Of a stretch of DNA of 64,000 nucleotides, positions 10,192 to 22,100 are shown piece by piece. The notes beneath the pieces are model-generated. The model was not told the DNA's origin, made no database searches, and saw nothing but the letters and a program-made list of their open reading frames with translations. The stretch's first letter is position 1, and each line of letters starts with the position of its first letter. The translations under genes were made by a program, and so were the position numbers. Source of the stretch: Ophiostoma sp. CBS 140.51 (Eukaryota > Ascomycota > Sordariomycetes > Ophiostomatales > Ophiostomataceae); contig JANSLP010000061.1 in assembly GCA_029298735.1 (NCBI GenBank), positions 62,001 to 126,000 on the forward strand, read 5' to 3'.

Positions 10192-13100
10192 AAGTCGACA
10201 CGGATAGCAAATGTTAGCAGCGTATCGCCAAATTCGGTGCGTTTATTAACACCCGAACCTCCCTCGACTAGTGTCTCAAAGATCTCTATATCTGCATCTG
10301 TAAGAGTCCGATATGAGTCTATCTCTATGTCGGTAGCTATATCCACCATTGACGGCATCGTTCTAGGGCTTTGATAGAGATCCATGACAAGTTGCGACAA
10401 CATTGTCTCCTTGTAACCATTGGCAACATTGACATCAGCGCCGGCAATAGCAAACAACTTCACCAAGTCTGCTTTGTGAAACTGGACGGCAAGCTGTAAG
10501 GGAGTTTTAACGATAGGAGAGTCTTTGTGTAAGTTTGCGCCTGCCGTTAATAGCGTCTGTGCAATATGTTTGCTACCTATGACTGTAGCGTAATGCAACG
10601 GTGTCAAGCCACAATGGTCTGCTACGTCGGCATCAGCACCTGCATTGAGTAGTAAGTTCACGATTGTCGCGTATCGTGCCTCGGCTTCTTCTTGAACCAT
10701 GTTCCACGATCCATTGTCCAGCGGTGGTCCTCGACGATACCAAGTTGGAACCAGCATCGAATTCACATTGCCAAGTAAGGACCCGGATAGGCGCTTTGTC
10801 GATTGCCAGGACAGTGCTGATCGGCCGCTGTAGTCTTTTGCATTCACGTCAACGCGAGAATTTTCCAGCAGATGTTTGACGACCTGGTCAAGACCACAGT
10901 AGCATGCAACCATTAGACTGGTAAAGCCCACAGGATAAACGCCTTCCAAATCGTAGAAGAAGATCTCGAACCACATTGGGGGGTAGCCCCTAGCATGCTC
11001 ATTCATACACACAAGTGATATGGCAGCATCAGGGTCTGCTTCTGGCCCGGATGCAACGAAGTGTTTGATCCAGTTTAACGCAGAATATGTCAGAAGTGAG
11101 TTTTCCTGGAACCGCGACGTCCTTTCCAACACGGACCTGTGTAAAAAGTGATAGTAATAACCCAAGTTTTGCTCTGTAGCGATAGGCTCTTTGATGTCCG
11201 CGAAGCTTAATTGCCACACACAAATATTGGTGATAACACGGTGGGATTCTTGAGGCCGCAGTGAGGATTTCCACAGAATTGCTGGATCAAGCGTCAACGA
11301 GTGGCTGTTTCTTTCGACTGCCTTGGCCCGAGTAAGAAACTCTCTCGCCGTTTGATGAAGGAGATAAACCTTGGAGTCGACGATTGTCACGAGTAGTCCA
11401 CAAAGCTCTCGAACATACTCGCGGAAACGAATGTCCGGGACAGTCCGTACGTCAGTGTAGGCTTTGTGGTACGGTTGAATGGCCAATGCAAAATTCATTT
11501 CTTTAACCGTCAGTGGCCCAACTGCGGCGAGAATAATATGTAACAGTCGTTTTGCTTTTTCTTTGTCGGGGCTTGTAGACAGCATGCGCTCATATGCCGC
11601 ATCCACGCTTGGTGGAAGGTTGTTTGAGATGGTGGCTAGATCCATTTTTTCATTGAACTGGCGTTCAATGACGTCTAGTGTCAGATGAACCCACAGGTAA
11701 GTTCTGTTCTCGAACTTCTGTAGGCCTAGCAGCACCATCTCCTTTTCGTTGTCGTCGAGCAGTAGAAGGGACTGTAGATCATCAACATTGGCTTTGATGA
11801 CAAGATCAATTTCGCGCTTGATTTTCTCAACCTCTGTGTCATCCTCACCACTCAAGTGAATGAGGGACATTCCATATCTTTGGAGTGGATGGAGTCCCTT
11901 TCGGACCGTGCTTGTTGGCCGACTAGTAACGAGCATCTTGAGTCTCAGTGTGCCTAGTGTCACTGTACCACGATACAAATCACACATGAGCTTCATGAGT
12001 TGATCTTGCTCGGTACTGCTACACTCATCTAGTGCATCTAGGACACAGACAACTGTTCTACGGCCCTTTTCTAGTGATTCTTGCGATAACGCAAAAACAA
12101 AAATGTCCCATATGTTCTGTAGGGAACTGGTATCATGCCCACCGCCCTCTTCGAACCGATTGACAAGTTTGTCAGACAAGAGCTCCTCTTTCTGCGTGAA
12201 GACCTGATGGAGCATACACCGTAGTGCACTTTTAGCCGAGCGCTGACTGTCATCGTCATCTTTAAAAAAGAAATAACAGACCGTGCTGGACTGGTGCTCT
12301 CGTGGCAGTATAGTATCTACAAGATGTTTGGCCAGGACGGATTTTCCAGAGCCTGGATCTGCAGAAACCCATAGTATTGTCGAATTTGGGCTCTCAGACC
12401 ACTGCCTGAATAGTTTGTGCCCAAGAAACCACTCGCATGTACCCGAAACAGGAACCGGGTTGCGGTTCTTATTGTCTTTGTACGGTGTTGTCTGGAGAGA
12501 TCGCATGACCGAGGTACGATTTTCTCGGTCAGGATTCACAATGGGCCTGATACCTACGTTGCAAAATAATTGTTAGATTAAGTTTTTATTGCAAGGTAAA
12601 CATTGAAACTTCTAGTTTTTATCCCTACCAAAGTGCATCGTCTGCGCGTTGTATTGATGTCCAGACCCCGTGTTGGGTTGCTGATTGGCGCCATAGTTGA
12701 TGTACTGGTGGCCTGTTCCTCCTTCAGCTATGTGCTGTGTTGTGCTTGAAAGATCGGAATCGGCCAGAGACGGTTCGACCTTTGAAAGCTTTTTGATGTC
12801 GTTTTGTAACTGCGCAACCTGAGTCTGGGTTGCCAGACCAAACAATTGGTATTGGCCCAGGCTGGCCAAGTCTGCCAAAATCTCTTGCATGAGAGCCTCA
12901 ACTTTGTTTCCTGTTCCCAATTTGAGAAGGATGGCACGGTAATTTTGCACCGCAGTATTCCAAGTTCGCCCTTGCCATTGCACACCCTTGCTTCCATCCA
13001 CTTCATTGAAGATGTCGCAAAGGATCCGGATCTTTTTCTCGCAGCGGCGCGTGAGCGGCGCGATTGCCTCATCAATCAAGTCGCCATTCTGTCCATGGAG

Positions 13101-13262
13101 GCCATCGCGGGCCTTGACAAGAGTCAGCTCAACCAGGCCGAGACTCTCATTGACTCTGTCAAAGGCTTTTGGAAGACCCCTGATGTCGTGGATCTTCCTA
13201 TAAGTTGCTGCAACGGTTTGGAGGAGAGCCAGGCTAGACGCAATGACGCTGAGAGGGTCCAT
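10113..13262 (-). CDS. fungal NLR: SesA-like domain, sigma-like motif, NACHT, ankyrin repeats
   Basis: Two exons, 13262-12629 and 12553-10113 (intron 75 nt, GTAGGG...CGTAG, inside a Gly codon), give 1024 residues as the sequence stands. Residues 1 to about 150 resemble the SesA/NACHT_N domain (MDPLSVIASSLALLQ). Residues about 180-212 form a Gly/Gln/Asn/Tyr-rich pseudo-repeat (GTGHQYINYG, GSGHQYNAQT) like the amyloid sigma motif of fungal NLRs. A NACHT NTPase follows, with P-loop GSGKS (279-283) and Walker B LDALDE (about 383-388). Ankyrin repeats begin near 770 (CGLTPLHYA, VKTPLQLAV). Related proteins act in heterokaryon incompatibility and innate-type recognition; the ligand here is unknown. 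The C-terminus is frameshifted: after FPPK the encoded tail is not ankyrin-like. I read it as one gene because the intron joins the two frames in phase. Confidence 0.85.
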
Positions 13263-14945
13263 TATCTGACACCCTGATCAACGAGAGGGACATGGATGCT
13301 CAACACGCTGAGTATAGGGCCCTGAGGATGTGTGAATGACGATACTGCCCGGAATATATAACAGAGTGCAGTCTAGAAAGAGAAGGAAGAATGATTCAGG
13401 ACCGTAAACGTTAGGACAATAAATTCAACCAGATGTGGATGAGGGGGGAAAGGGGAAACGGAGAGACTCGGCGGCGATGATCATCCGCACACAACCCCAA
13501 TTTCAGACATGGGAAGCCTTCTGTTCAAATACATGCTTCCACATCACATGGATCTTTCTGAGGCCTTGCAGAAAGAATCAAACCTCAGCCGCACTTCGGG
13601 CACAAAATGCACTACTACCCTACGAAAACCGTACACATCGGTGTCAGTCAATAACGTTGCGTAGCCTTGCGGAGGCCCCCGCCGGTCACAAACAAGCCGG
13701 CCCCATCATCAGGCAACCCGTAGGAATACTCGTATGCAAAAGTACACTTCGTCTACGTGGAAACTGCCCAAAGATGCGCGAAAGGCATCGAATGCAGCGT
13801 ATTTGAAAGTTCTCATTGGTTCTGTTCAATGTGCAGAAATCCAAAACTGCACAACTGCACATTTCGAGGCGGTGTCCTGCATCCATCCGGATTAGAGTAT
13901 GTTAATGTGACATTTATCCTCCTCCTTCTTCTTTCTTCTAATCCTCCCCCCTGGGGAAAATGCACAAATGCTGAAAGACATGCTTGTCGAACAGCTCGGG
14001 CCTCGATCTGGGATGACTCCAGAAAACGCTTTCGAGCCTTTCGGGGCCGACAAAAAAAAATATGTGCACATCATTTTGGCCTTCTCACGTTTAGATAAGA
14101 CTGAAAATATGAAAGTATGCCTTGGGAAGATTGAAACGGACTTGAATCATAATATATTCATATAGTTTCTCTGGAGCTGAAAAGAAAATACATATACAAC
14201 AAAACAAAACACGAAGCTAAGGAGGCAAAGAAGTGGTCTAAGGTTTCAGTAAACTTGATAGAGCATACATCTTTTCCAGATAAAACGGTTCATTACAACT
14301 CAGCTAATTAACTCTGACCGATATTTAATATTACTTTTTGATTTGTTTTCCCTCTTTGAACAAGTGGTAGGATAGTCATGTTATTCAGTTGAAGTTGGTT
14401 CTAATGTTTTTATTCGCAGTGTATATACCGGATTTGCTCTTTTCTCAGCAAAACTTATGCAGGCTAGTCTAAACTGACAGCTCAGGTTCCAGATGCCTAA
14501 ACGCCGAAATGATGGCTGCCTGTCCCACTGACGTCGCCTGCCATGTACGCTAAAACCTTCAGCCTCGTTGTATTGGGCTAAGAAGATATGTCATCGGAGG
14601 GGCAACACTAACGAACGTTCAGGTGGCCATCGCTCTTTCCTTGCGACGAACATAGTCAAACTAGAATCTTCATTCCTTAACATCACCACACAAACAAATC
14701 CTCGATATCACGACCGACGATACTTGCACAAGCACATCCCTCAACAACTTTTGCGGCAATTCCGACTGGTCCTCCTTTATCAGGAAAATCCACCCCATCA
14801 AGGTTCGACCCCGCGCCAGTTCCTTGACATCGACAAGCTCTCCTCTTTTGGAACCCGATTCTGCGTTCTCGTTTCTGCACTTTAGCATCGCCCGACGATA
14901 TTACGACCGCCCCAAACCCCGTGACACCCTCCTCCTCCTCCTACG
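13263..14945. other. intergenic region, NLR / VPS60
   Basis: This 1.7 kb region separates two divergent genes. The middle (13990-14420) is AT-rich. The last 300 bases are the C/T-rich VPS60 leader. Short frames at 13435 and 13968 (plus) have no recognisable domains. I looked for a small partner gene carrying another sigma-like motif beside the NLR and found none. Confidence 0.5.
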
Positions 14946-15593
14946 ATGCAGCGCCTCTGGGGTACGGGCGGCTCCAAAGCCCCCAAGCCCAGCCTCAACA
15001 ATGCCGTCACGACGTCCAACGACCGCATCGAGGCGCTCGACTCCAAGATCGCCACTCTGAACGCCCAGCTCACCGCCCTCAACTCCAAAATGGCCAACAT
15101 GCGCGACGGGTCTCCGGGCAAGACAGCGCTGCGGAAACGGGCAATTGAAGTCCTGAAGCGGCGCAAGCAGTACGAGAGCGAGCGTACCAATTACGAGGCG
15201 CAAGTGTTCAACATGGAGCGGTTCCAGGGCATGACGGACAGCATGACGAATGTGCGGACGACGATTGCGGCGATGGAGTCGGCGAGCAAGGATATGAAGA
15301 AGCAGTTTGGCAAGGTGGACCTGGACAAGATTGAGCGGTTGCAGGACGAGATGGCGGACCTCATGGATGTGAGCAACGAAATCCAGGAGACGCTGGGGCG
15401 GAGCTACGATATTCCCGAGGATGTGGATGAGGCGGAGCTGGACGCGGAGCTGGAAGCGCTGGGTGCCGACGTCGAGCTGGAGGCCGAGCTGGGCGGCGCC
15501 GTGGGTCTCCCAAGCTTCATGCAGGACGAGGTGCCCGAGTTTATTGACGAGGCGCCGCAAACCGACGGCAAGGTCAAGGAAGTGGCCGGCTAA
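14946..15593 (+). CDS. VPS60: ESCRT-III subunit Vps60 (CHMP5 homologue)
   Basis: The 215-residue, intronless protein is a Snf7-family ESCRT-III component acting at endosomes and multivesicular bodies, where it works with Vta1 to stimulate the Vps4 ATPase. It has a basic N-terminal half (TALRKRAIEVLKRRKQYES, coiled coil) and an acidic C-terminal half (DVDEAELDAELEALGADVE), the charge split typical of the family. The N-terminal MQRLWG and the segment MTNVRTTIAAMESASKDMKK fit CHMP5/Vps60 rather than Snf7 or Vps20. It converges on the F-box/WD40 gene 282 bases away. Confidence 0.93.
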   Translation: MQRLWGTGGSKAPKPSLNNAVTTSNDRIEALDSKIATLNAQLTALNSKMANMRDGSPGKTALRKRAIEVLKRRKQYESERTNYEAQVFNMERFQGMTDSMTNVRTTIAAMESASKDMKKQFGKVDLDKIERLQDEMADLMDVSNEIQETLGRSYDIPEDVDEAELDAELEALGADVELEAELGGAVGLPSFMQDEVPEFIDEAPQTDGKVKEVAG

Positions 15594-15875
15594 GGGAGAG
15601 GACGATTATGCCTTGGCCAGTTGAGGGTCGTCTGTGGTGTTCTACGTTTTGCTGCATTTTAGTATTAGCAATATAATCTTTGTGATCGTACTTGTAGATA
15701 CGCTCAAACCGTGCCATGCATGTATTGATATGTCCCAGCTATGCTGCTTACTCCGTCAGACTGGTTCCGACTATGAGAAAAGGACGAAAAAGATAACGAA
15801 TATGCGACGCAATGCAAACCAAATCACCAAATCCTAACGCCCAAATCATGTCTCCCCCTTCTTCGCTCATCTCCT

Positions 15876-18800
15876 TCACTCAATCGTCCCAAAGAACCGC
15901 GCCGCCTCCTCCAGCTCGGGGTCGCCATTGCAAAAGTCCCATCCGACAATGATAGCTGTCTGACTACAACAGATGATGCGGCGGGCGTCGAACTGCAACT
16001 TGAACACGCGGGCCGGGTTGGCCTGGTCGTCGGCAGCTGCAGCGGCAGCTGCGTGCATGTGCGGGTGGTGAGGAGGCGCGCCAGTGGCAGTAGCGGCAGC
16101 AGCGGCGGCGGCGGCAGCGGCCACAGCCTGAGGAGCGGGCGGAACCGTGTTCACCGAAGCATTGACGGCCGGCGGTGCAGGCGGTACCATGACTTGCTGC
16201 TGGTTGTGGTTCTCGATAGCGGCGAGCGAGACGGTGTGCGGCGCAATCACGGTTGACAGTGGGGGGGCAGTGGCGTTGCCTGTCCACGGCTCGCCAGCAC
16301 CGGAGGATGTAGCTGCTGGTGGAGGAGCTTGTGCACCGCTGCTGCCTTCCGCAGAGATGCCGGCAGTTGCCTGCGTCGACGATGACGGGCCGGCCGCAGG
16401 GTTGGTCTGTCTGCCACCACCAGCACTCCCACTGCCGCCGTTCTGAGCCTGCGCCATCTGGGCTCTAACCAGGGCCGTGCTGACGGCTTGGCGCAGCTGT
16501 GAACGGACAAAGGGACTAGGGTGGCGGTCGATGGCGGCCTGCAGTGTAGGCTGCATCTCAAGCAGGTCGGGGTAGGTCGACAAAGCTTGCTGGAGAGCAT
16601 GCACGCCCTGAGCAATTAGGTCGTCGATGAGGCGTGCTAGTTGCGACTGGACGGGAGTCGGTGCCGCCGCTGGTCCTGTCGCAGGTGCTGCAGCCGCAGA
16701 CGACGAGAGAGCGCCAACGTCCGGCAGGTCGACGTGCATAGCGGACGGCTGCGGTGTTGCTGAGGAGGCGCTAGGTTGCTGTGTGGTTTGCTGGGTTAGT
16801 GCTGTGGCCGCAGCTTGCACTGCCGCCGCTGCAGCATGCTGTTCACTTTGTTGTTGAGCGGCCTGCTGTTGCAGTGCACCGAGAGCTGCCTGCGTAAGGG
16901 GCTGACTTCCTGCATCGCCAACCGCGGCAGCGGCAGCAGCAGCTTGACGACGAGCAATGCGCAGAGCATTAGTCGCGCTCGATGTCGTAGCCGAGGCAGC
17001 TGCAGCCGCCTCTTCTTGCTTCAAGTGGTGCTGCGGCTTCCACATGCCGTGCTTGTTGCGACGCCAGATGATAATGGTGGTATCATACGATCCGGACACA
17101 ATGCGGCCATACTGGCCACCGCCACCACCAGGGGGCAACTTAGCACCCGTGAAGCGAATGTTTTCGGGGCGCAACATGCCATTATCATCATCATCGTCGT
17201 CGACGGCAGCTGCAGCAGAAGACGACCCATTAGGTCGGTTGCTGCTGCGGTGGCGGCGACGCTGGTTGGTTGGGTTGACGGGAAGAGTGCCATTTTGGAC
17301 GGCCTCAAGGTACCGTTGGTCCATGCGGGCGGCCGCCTTCTCGTCCTCCTCGGCACTGTACGGCAGATCACCAAAGCCGGCCTGGACGGTGCGCACTAGG
17401 TTAGAGTGCGACCGCAGGCTGCCAACCTCAAGACTCGTGCGGCGGTCAAACACTTTGACTTCGTTGTCGCTGCTACCAGACACGATGCGCCGGCCATCAT
17501 ACTGCACGCAAGCGATGCCCTTACTGTGGCCCACCAGAGTACGGATGCACTGCTGGTTCGGCCAGTCCCAGATCTTGACGTTGCGGTCACCGGATGCCGA
17601 AATAATCTCGCGGCCGTGGATCTGGACAGCATTGACGGCGGCGCTGTGGCCCTCGAGGCTGCCAATCATGGTGTATGCGGGTCGGATGGGCATGCGCGCC
17701 AGAGCGTCTTCGTCGTAGCCGTAGTTCTTGAGGTGGATGGGGACCGGGTTAACGGGGGCGCCGTTCATACCGTCGCCGACTGCATAACCCAAATCGCCCG
17801 GCTTGAGGGGTTGCCGGTTGAAGATCTTGATGGTCTTGTCCTTGGAGCACGTCACCAGAATGTTCTTATCAAACTTGACGTTCAAAACGGGTTCGCGGTG
17901 AGCGCGGTGCAGCCGCTGGAGGATCTCGCCCGTCGAGAAGCGCCACAGGATCACGTTAGAATCACTGCTGCCCGACACAATCAAGTCTTCCTCCGGGCTG
18001 GAGTCGAACTGGAGACACAGCACAGAACCACGGTGGCCGACAAAGGGCATGCGCGCAAGGCGGCGGGTCTGCAGGTTCCAGATGCGGATGGTACGGTCGC
18101 GGCTGCCGCTGACAAGGTAGTCCTGGTTGAACTGGATGGTGTAGATGCACTCGCCGTGGGCCTCGTTGGGGTAGTCTGGGTGCGGGAACTGGAAGTTGGT
18201 GTACTTGCCGAGCTCCCAGTTGGCCTCCAGCCGGCGGCGCAGGGTGTACAGGTGCTTCCAGTTCATGCGGTACTTACCGCTGACACCATCCAACACCCAC
18301 AGACTGGGCTTTGGCAGTCCTTCAGGAGACGCTTCACGTGCGGGGACCGGTTGTGGTGGTGGCGATGTTGCACGCTGCTTGCCCTTTTTGCTTGCAGAAG
18401 ATGAGGATGAAGCGGCCGTAGAGGCGGACGAGAAGGATGTGACGGCTGACGGGTCAAGGTTGCTGGTATCTTTTTCGTTGCTATTGCCAAACAAGCTCGA
18501 GGACGCCTGGCCCTCTGGTATCGAGTTAACGGCTGTCATGTCTGATTTCCACGGCCGATCCGCGTCCAGCATCACATGGTCCCGGTCGCCGCCTGCCGCA
18601 CGTCGTGACGAGGCAATGGCGCGTCGCTTAGACGTGTGTCCGCCGCCCGCCTCATCGTGCGGTGCCGGACGGTCGCGGTTGATGGTCTCTTCACATTTCT
18701 GCAGCTCCGACGAGATGGTCTTCCAGCCTTCCAAGTAGTAGAGCCGTTCCCAGAGCTTCCGGTCTAGGGCGAGGCCGTACCACGCGCGGCACGAACGTGC

Positions 18801-19183
18801 CACCGAGATAAGGGACAGCGGGTCAAGGTAGCCGAGGATGTTAAGGCAGATTTCTGCGGGAAGGAAGCGAATAAAGTCAATGTAGAGGCGGGGGCTGAGT
18901 TTCTGGACGATCTGGGCGATGGCGCTTGTCGGCAGACTTTCGAGGAGAGCCTCAGTGAGTTCTGGACGCGTTAGACGGTGTTAATCATAATCTAGAGGGA
19001 GTGGTCGGACGCACGAATTTTGGACGCAACAGAGAGCGAGGAGATGTGCCGTGACAGGACCTGGGGAAGACCCCCTTCGGAATCGCCGGCAGTTGCTTTT
19101 GTCGAGACGGCCAGCGACCCGGACGCCGACAGCGGGTCTTCGGAGTAACCCTCGTCAGGTTGCTGCGACTGGAAAGGGTCCAT
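15876..19183 (-). CDS. F-box/WD40 repeat protein, FWD-1/beta-TrCP-like SCF substrate receptor
   Basis: Two exons, 19183-19015 and 18961-15876 (intron 53 nt, GTGCGT...TCCAG, with CTAAC upstream of the acceptor), give 1084 residues. Splicing joins SKI to QLTEALLESLPTSAIAQIV, and an F-box follows (LPAEICLNILGYLDPLSLI), for SCF binding. WD40 repeats run from about residue 320 to 700 with typical GSRDRTIRIWN, GSSDSNVILW, SASGDRNVKIWDW and GSYDTTIIIW blades. Then comes a Gln/Ala/Pro-rich insert of some 340 residues with poly-Ala runs. The last blade strand, RVFKLQFDARRIICCSQTAIIVGWDF, resembles the closing strand of beta-TrCP. Length and layout recall Neurospora FWD-1, the receptor that targets the clock protein FRQ. 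Orthology is inferred; Met30- or Cdc4-type receptors are the alternatives. The frame is open to a GTG at 19198, but the first ATG is 19183. Confidence 0.85.
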
Positions 19184-22100
19184 CGTGTGGTTGTGCACCC
19201 GAAGATGATGTCCCTGGGTGCAGGTGATGCCAGTCTGATATCTCTACTTTCTTGGTTCTCGAAATCGATATCGATGGATCGTGATGGAATGTTTGTTTTC
19301 GACGGATCGCGGTTCGTCGGACGCGAAGGAAGTGGGGGTGATGTCGTGTGCGAGGCCAGTGTGGTCGCAAAGTTGTCACGAAAGCTGTTTATAATGCTGA
19401 TGGGTGTCGAATCGTCAACTGTCGCCGTTGATATCGACGTTGAATGGTCGTTGTCGGCCTTTGTCGTTAGTCGGATTGGGGCGTTGGTGATGAGTGGTCA
19501 ACACTGGTCAGTGGCGGAAGGGACGTGACGGCAGCCTGGGCGTGGTTGCTAAGCTGGGCTGGCAGTAGTCTGGCAGGCTGGGATCGCCGCTTTGAGAGAG
19601 GAAAGAGCCACGGACATAAGTGGGACAATGGGTTGGGCATTGAACAGGCCGGCCAATCACAGGCGCGCATTGTTGCTGTGCGACATTTGCTGTAAATTGC
19701 GACGGCCGCACGAATAACAAACAATATCAGTCTGCCTTCAAAATAAAGATATGGATCACAATATGGAACACAATGGGGCACGAACGGTCACACTGAGGAA
19801 GTGCTTGTGTGCTTTCGTGCTTTCGCAGGCATTCAGAGCACACGCCGTGCTACGATGCGGACACAGTACGCACGTTGGCCTGCACGTCTCTCCGGGTGGT
19901 CTGGCCTCATATTGCGGAGAGTATTTTTGCGCAGTTGACCTCATGACATGAGAAAGCAAGTAAGTAAGTGCAAGTGACGAAGTCACCACTCTCATCATAT
20001 TGACTGGCTCACGATATCCCGTTGAGGTCGGCTTTGAGTGGGACCGGCCGCACCTTCTGTTTCTCGGCGCCTAGCCTTACGGCGTATTGGTGAGGAAGGT
20101 GCGGTGGGTCAAGCGCCTCCCATATTTGTCCGCAGGCAATGGCCAGTCGGCAGTGTAAGAGGTCAGGAATGCATTTCACAGCCTTGTCACGGCGGTAAAG
20201 GGAGTAGTGAACTCACGACATCCATCCAGTCGGTATGCCACAAAGAAATGCAAAGTTGATAGGTCTCCACTGTATCTTGCGGGGTTTACGGAATAAAAGG
20301 CAAGTGCAGAACGCCATAGTAGCGTTGGATACGATATCAAGACAACGGGCGGCTGTGTCTGTAGCCTGTCCGACCCATACGGGATAACTCTGTATGATAT
20401 GGCTATCGTCATGTCGAAAATACCCAGGGTGAAGCCATCTGTGATCCCAATGACACAAAAGTACCCTTTCACTGGCCTCTTTGACCCTGAGACAAGTTCA
20501 TGCTTTCCACGTGACTAAATGTTTGTTTATTGTTCATTGTTCAGGCTGGAACGGGTGAAACCATTCATGGTTCTTTGGGTTTTATTCCTTTTTATTTTTC
20601 TGTACTCCGTATATACACAGTATTTTATTTCCCCTGCCTGACAGCCCCCAAGCCTGCTGGCCATGTTTGCATAAACGGGCGGTTTCAACAGCCAACAGAC
20701 CAGTTTCTGCCTGTCTGTCCGTCTGCCCGTCTGCCCGTCTTCTGCAGTCGTTCCTTCCTCTCTGACAGCTTCTGGAAGGTTTTGTGTGGGAGTGTCCGCC
20801 CGCAGTTCCGAGAAAAGGGCCTTTCGGGCTATTTGTATAAAACTCTACGTCGACTAGAAGAAGCAGAGTGATCATGTCATATCATGGGAACCTACGGCAG
20901 CCTGCTCTGTTCTGCTCTGTTCATGCCCCATACTTCTTCAGCTGAGACAGCGGCATCGATGTGTCTCGGACGCCGCATCAGAGCACCTCGACGGGCTCCC
21001 GGAACATCAAACAAGGTGGCCTGGGCGTTCCATTCCGCATTTTGTAAGTGATAGAGGGGCTTTGGAAGTGAACGTATCTTTGCTCTCGATGCCCAGCATG
21101 CAGACACAAAAGTTTCTACATCGACCTGCAGGCACAGCGTTCTGTCACATCGTGGCCATCCACCCATCTATCTGCACGTTGGCAGAATCCGGCGCGGGCC
21201 ACACCCTCTTCTTTTCTTCTGTTCCTGCTTGTTTATTCTGCATCTGCCTCGCTACTTTTTTTGCGTTCTTTCGAGAAGACCCGTCGCGTGCGCGTTCCAC
21301 ACTCGGCATGCGCGCGCGACAAATCTCCCCCTTTCCACCAACCCCTGTCCTGATGATGCATCTCGTCCTTTCCGACTCTGCCCTTGCCCGTATCCAGCGA
21401 CCGCAATTACCCTCGCCTTGTCGACAGCCATCCACAGCCCAGAAAAAAAGCCCTCGTCATTTTATTACCGCCCCTATTTCTCTCGATCCATCCCCATTTA
21501 TCTCCATTTATCTTCTCCCCTTATCGTTTCCCCCACCCTGCAATCGAAAGAGGAGAATGTTCTTTTCTGCGAGAGAAGGTCAGAAACGCCCAAAAAAGAG
21601 CCCGGCGAGCCAGGGTTCGACAGTCCGTCAAGAGACTAGCGTAGATAGTCGCAATTTGAAACGAAAGACGTTGACAGTTTCAATGCTGAAAACACCCAAA
21701 ACCCAAAACGATTAAAACGACCAAAACGATGCAACAGCGAGAACATGCGGTACGGTGCACTGTGTTCAGTGGGCATTAGCACTGTCTGAGCAGATGGCGC
21801 CAGCTGTGTTCCCGAAAGCTACTAGCGCTATTGCTGCCCCTTTTCTAGGGTCCTCTAGCGCTCGCTATGGCCTGTTCCTCGCTCTCTTCGCCCTGAAAAC
21901 AACGTCTTGTGTTCCCTTCAACTGCCCTCCTCCCTGAAAGTCCTTCTCTTGGGTCCTGGGGACAGTGCCCGTTCCTGCCCCGTGCACCGTATGTCCCTCA
22001 CTGGCTCTTTCCTTCCCTGTCGTTCCCTACCTTCCCTGCCCAGAAGCTTGGAGAGCACTTGCCTTCTTTTGGGCCGCATTCCCCACTTCTTGTCTCCATC

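Noticed and set aside
17406..18404. 332-codon plus-strand frame over the WD40 region
   Set aside because: Antisense of the WD40 repeats; no independent evidence.
20176..20472. 98-codon minus-strand frame with a hydrophobic start
   Set aside because: No homology recognised, no promoter or splice context, and overlapping frames are equally open.
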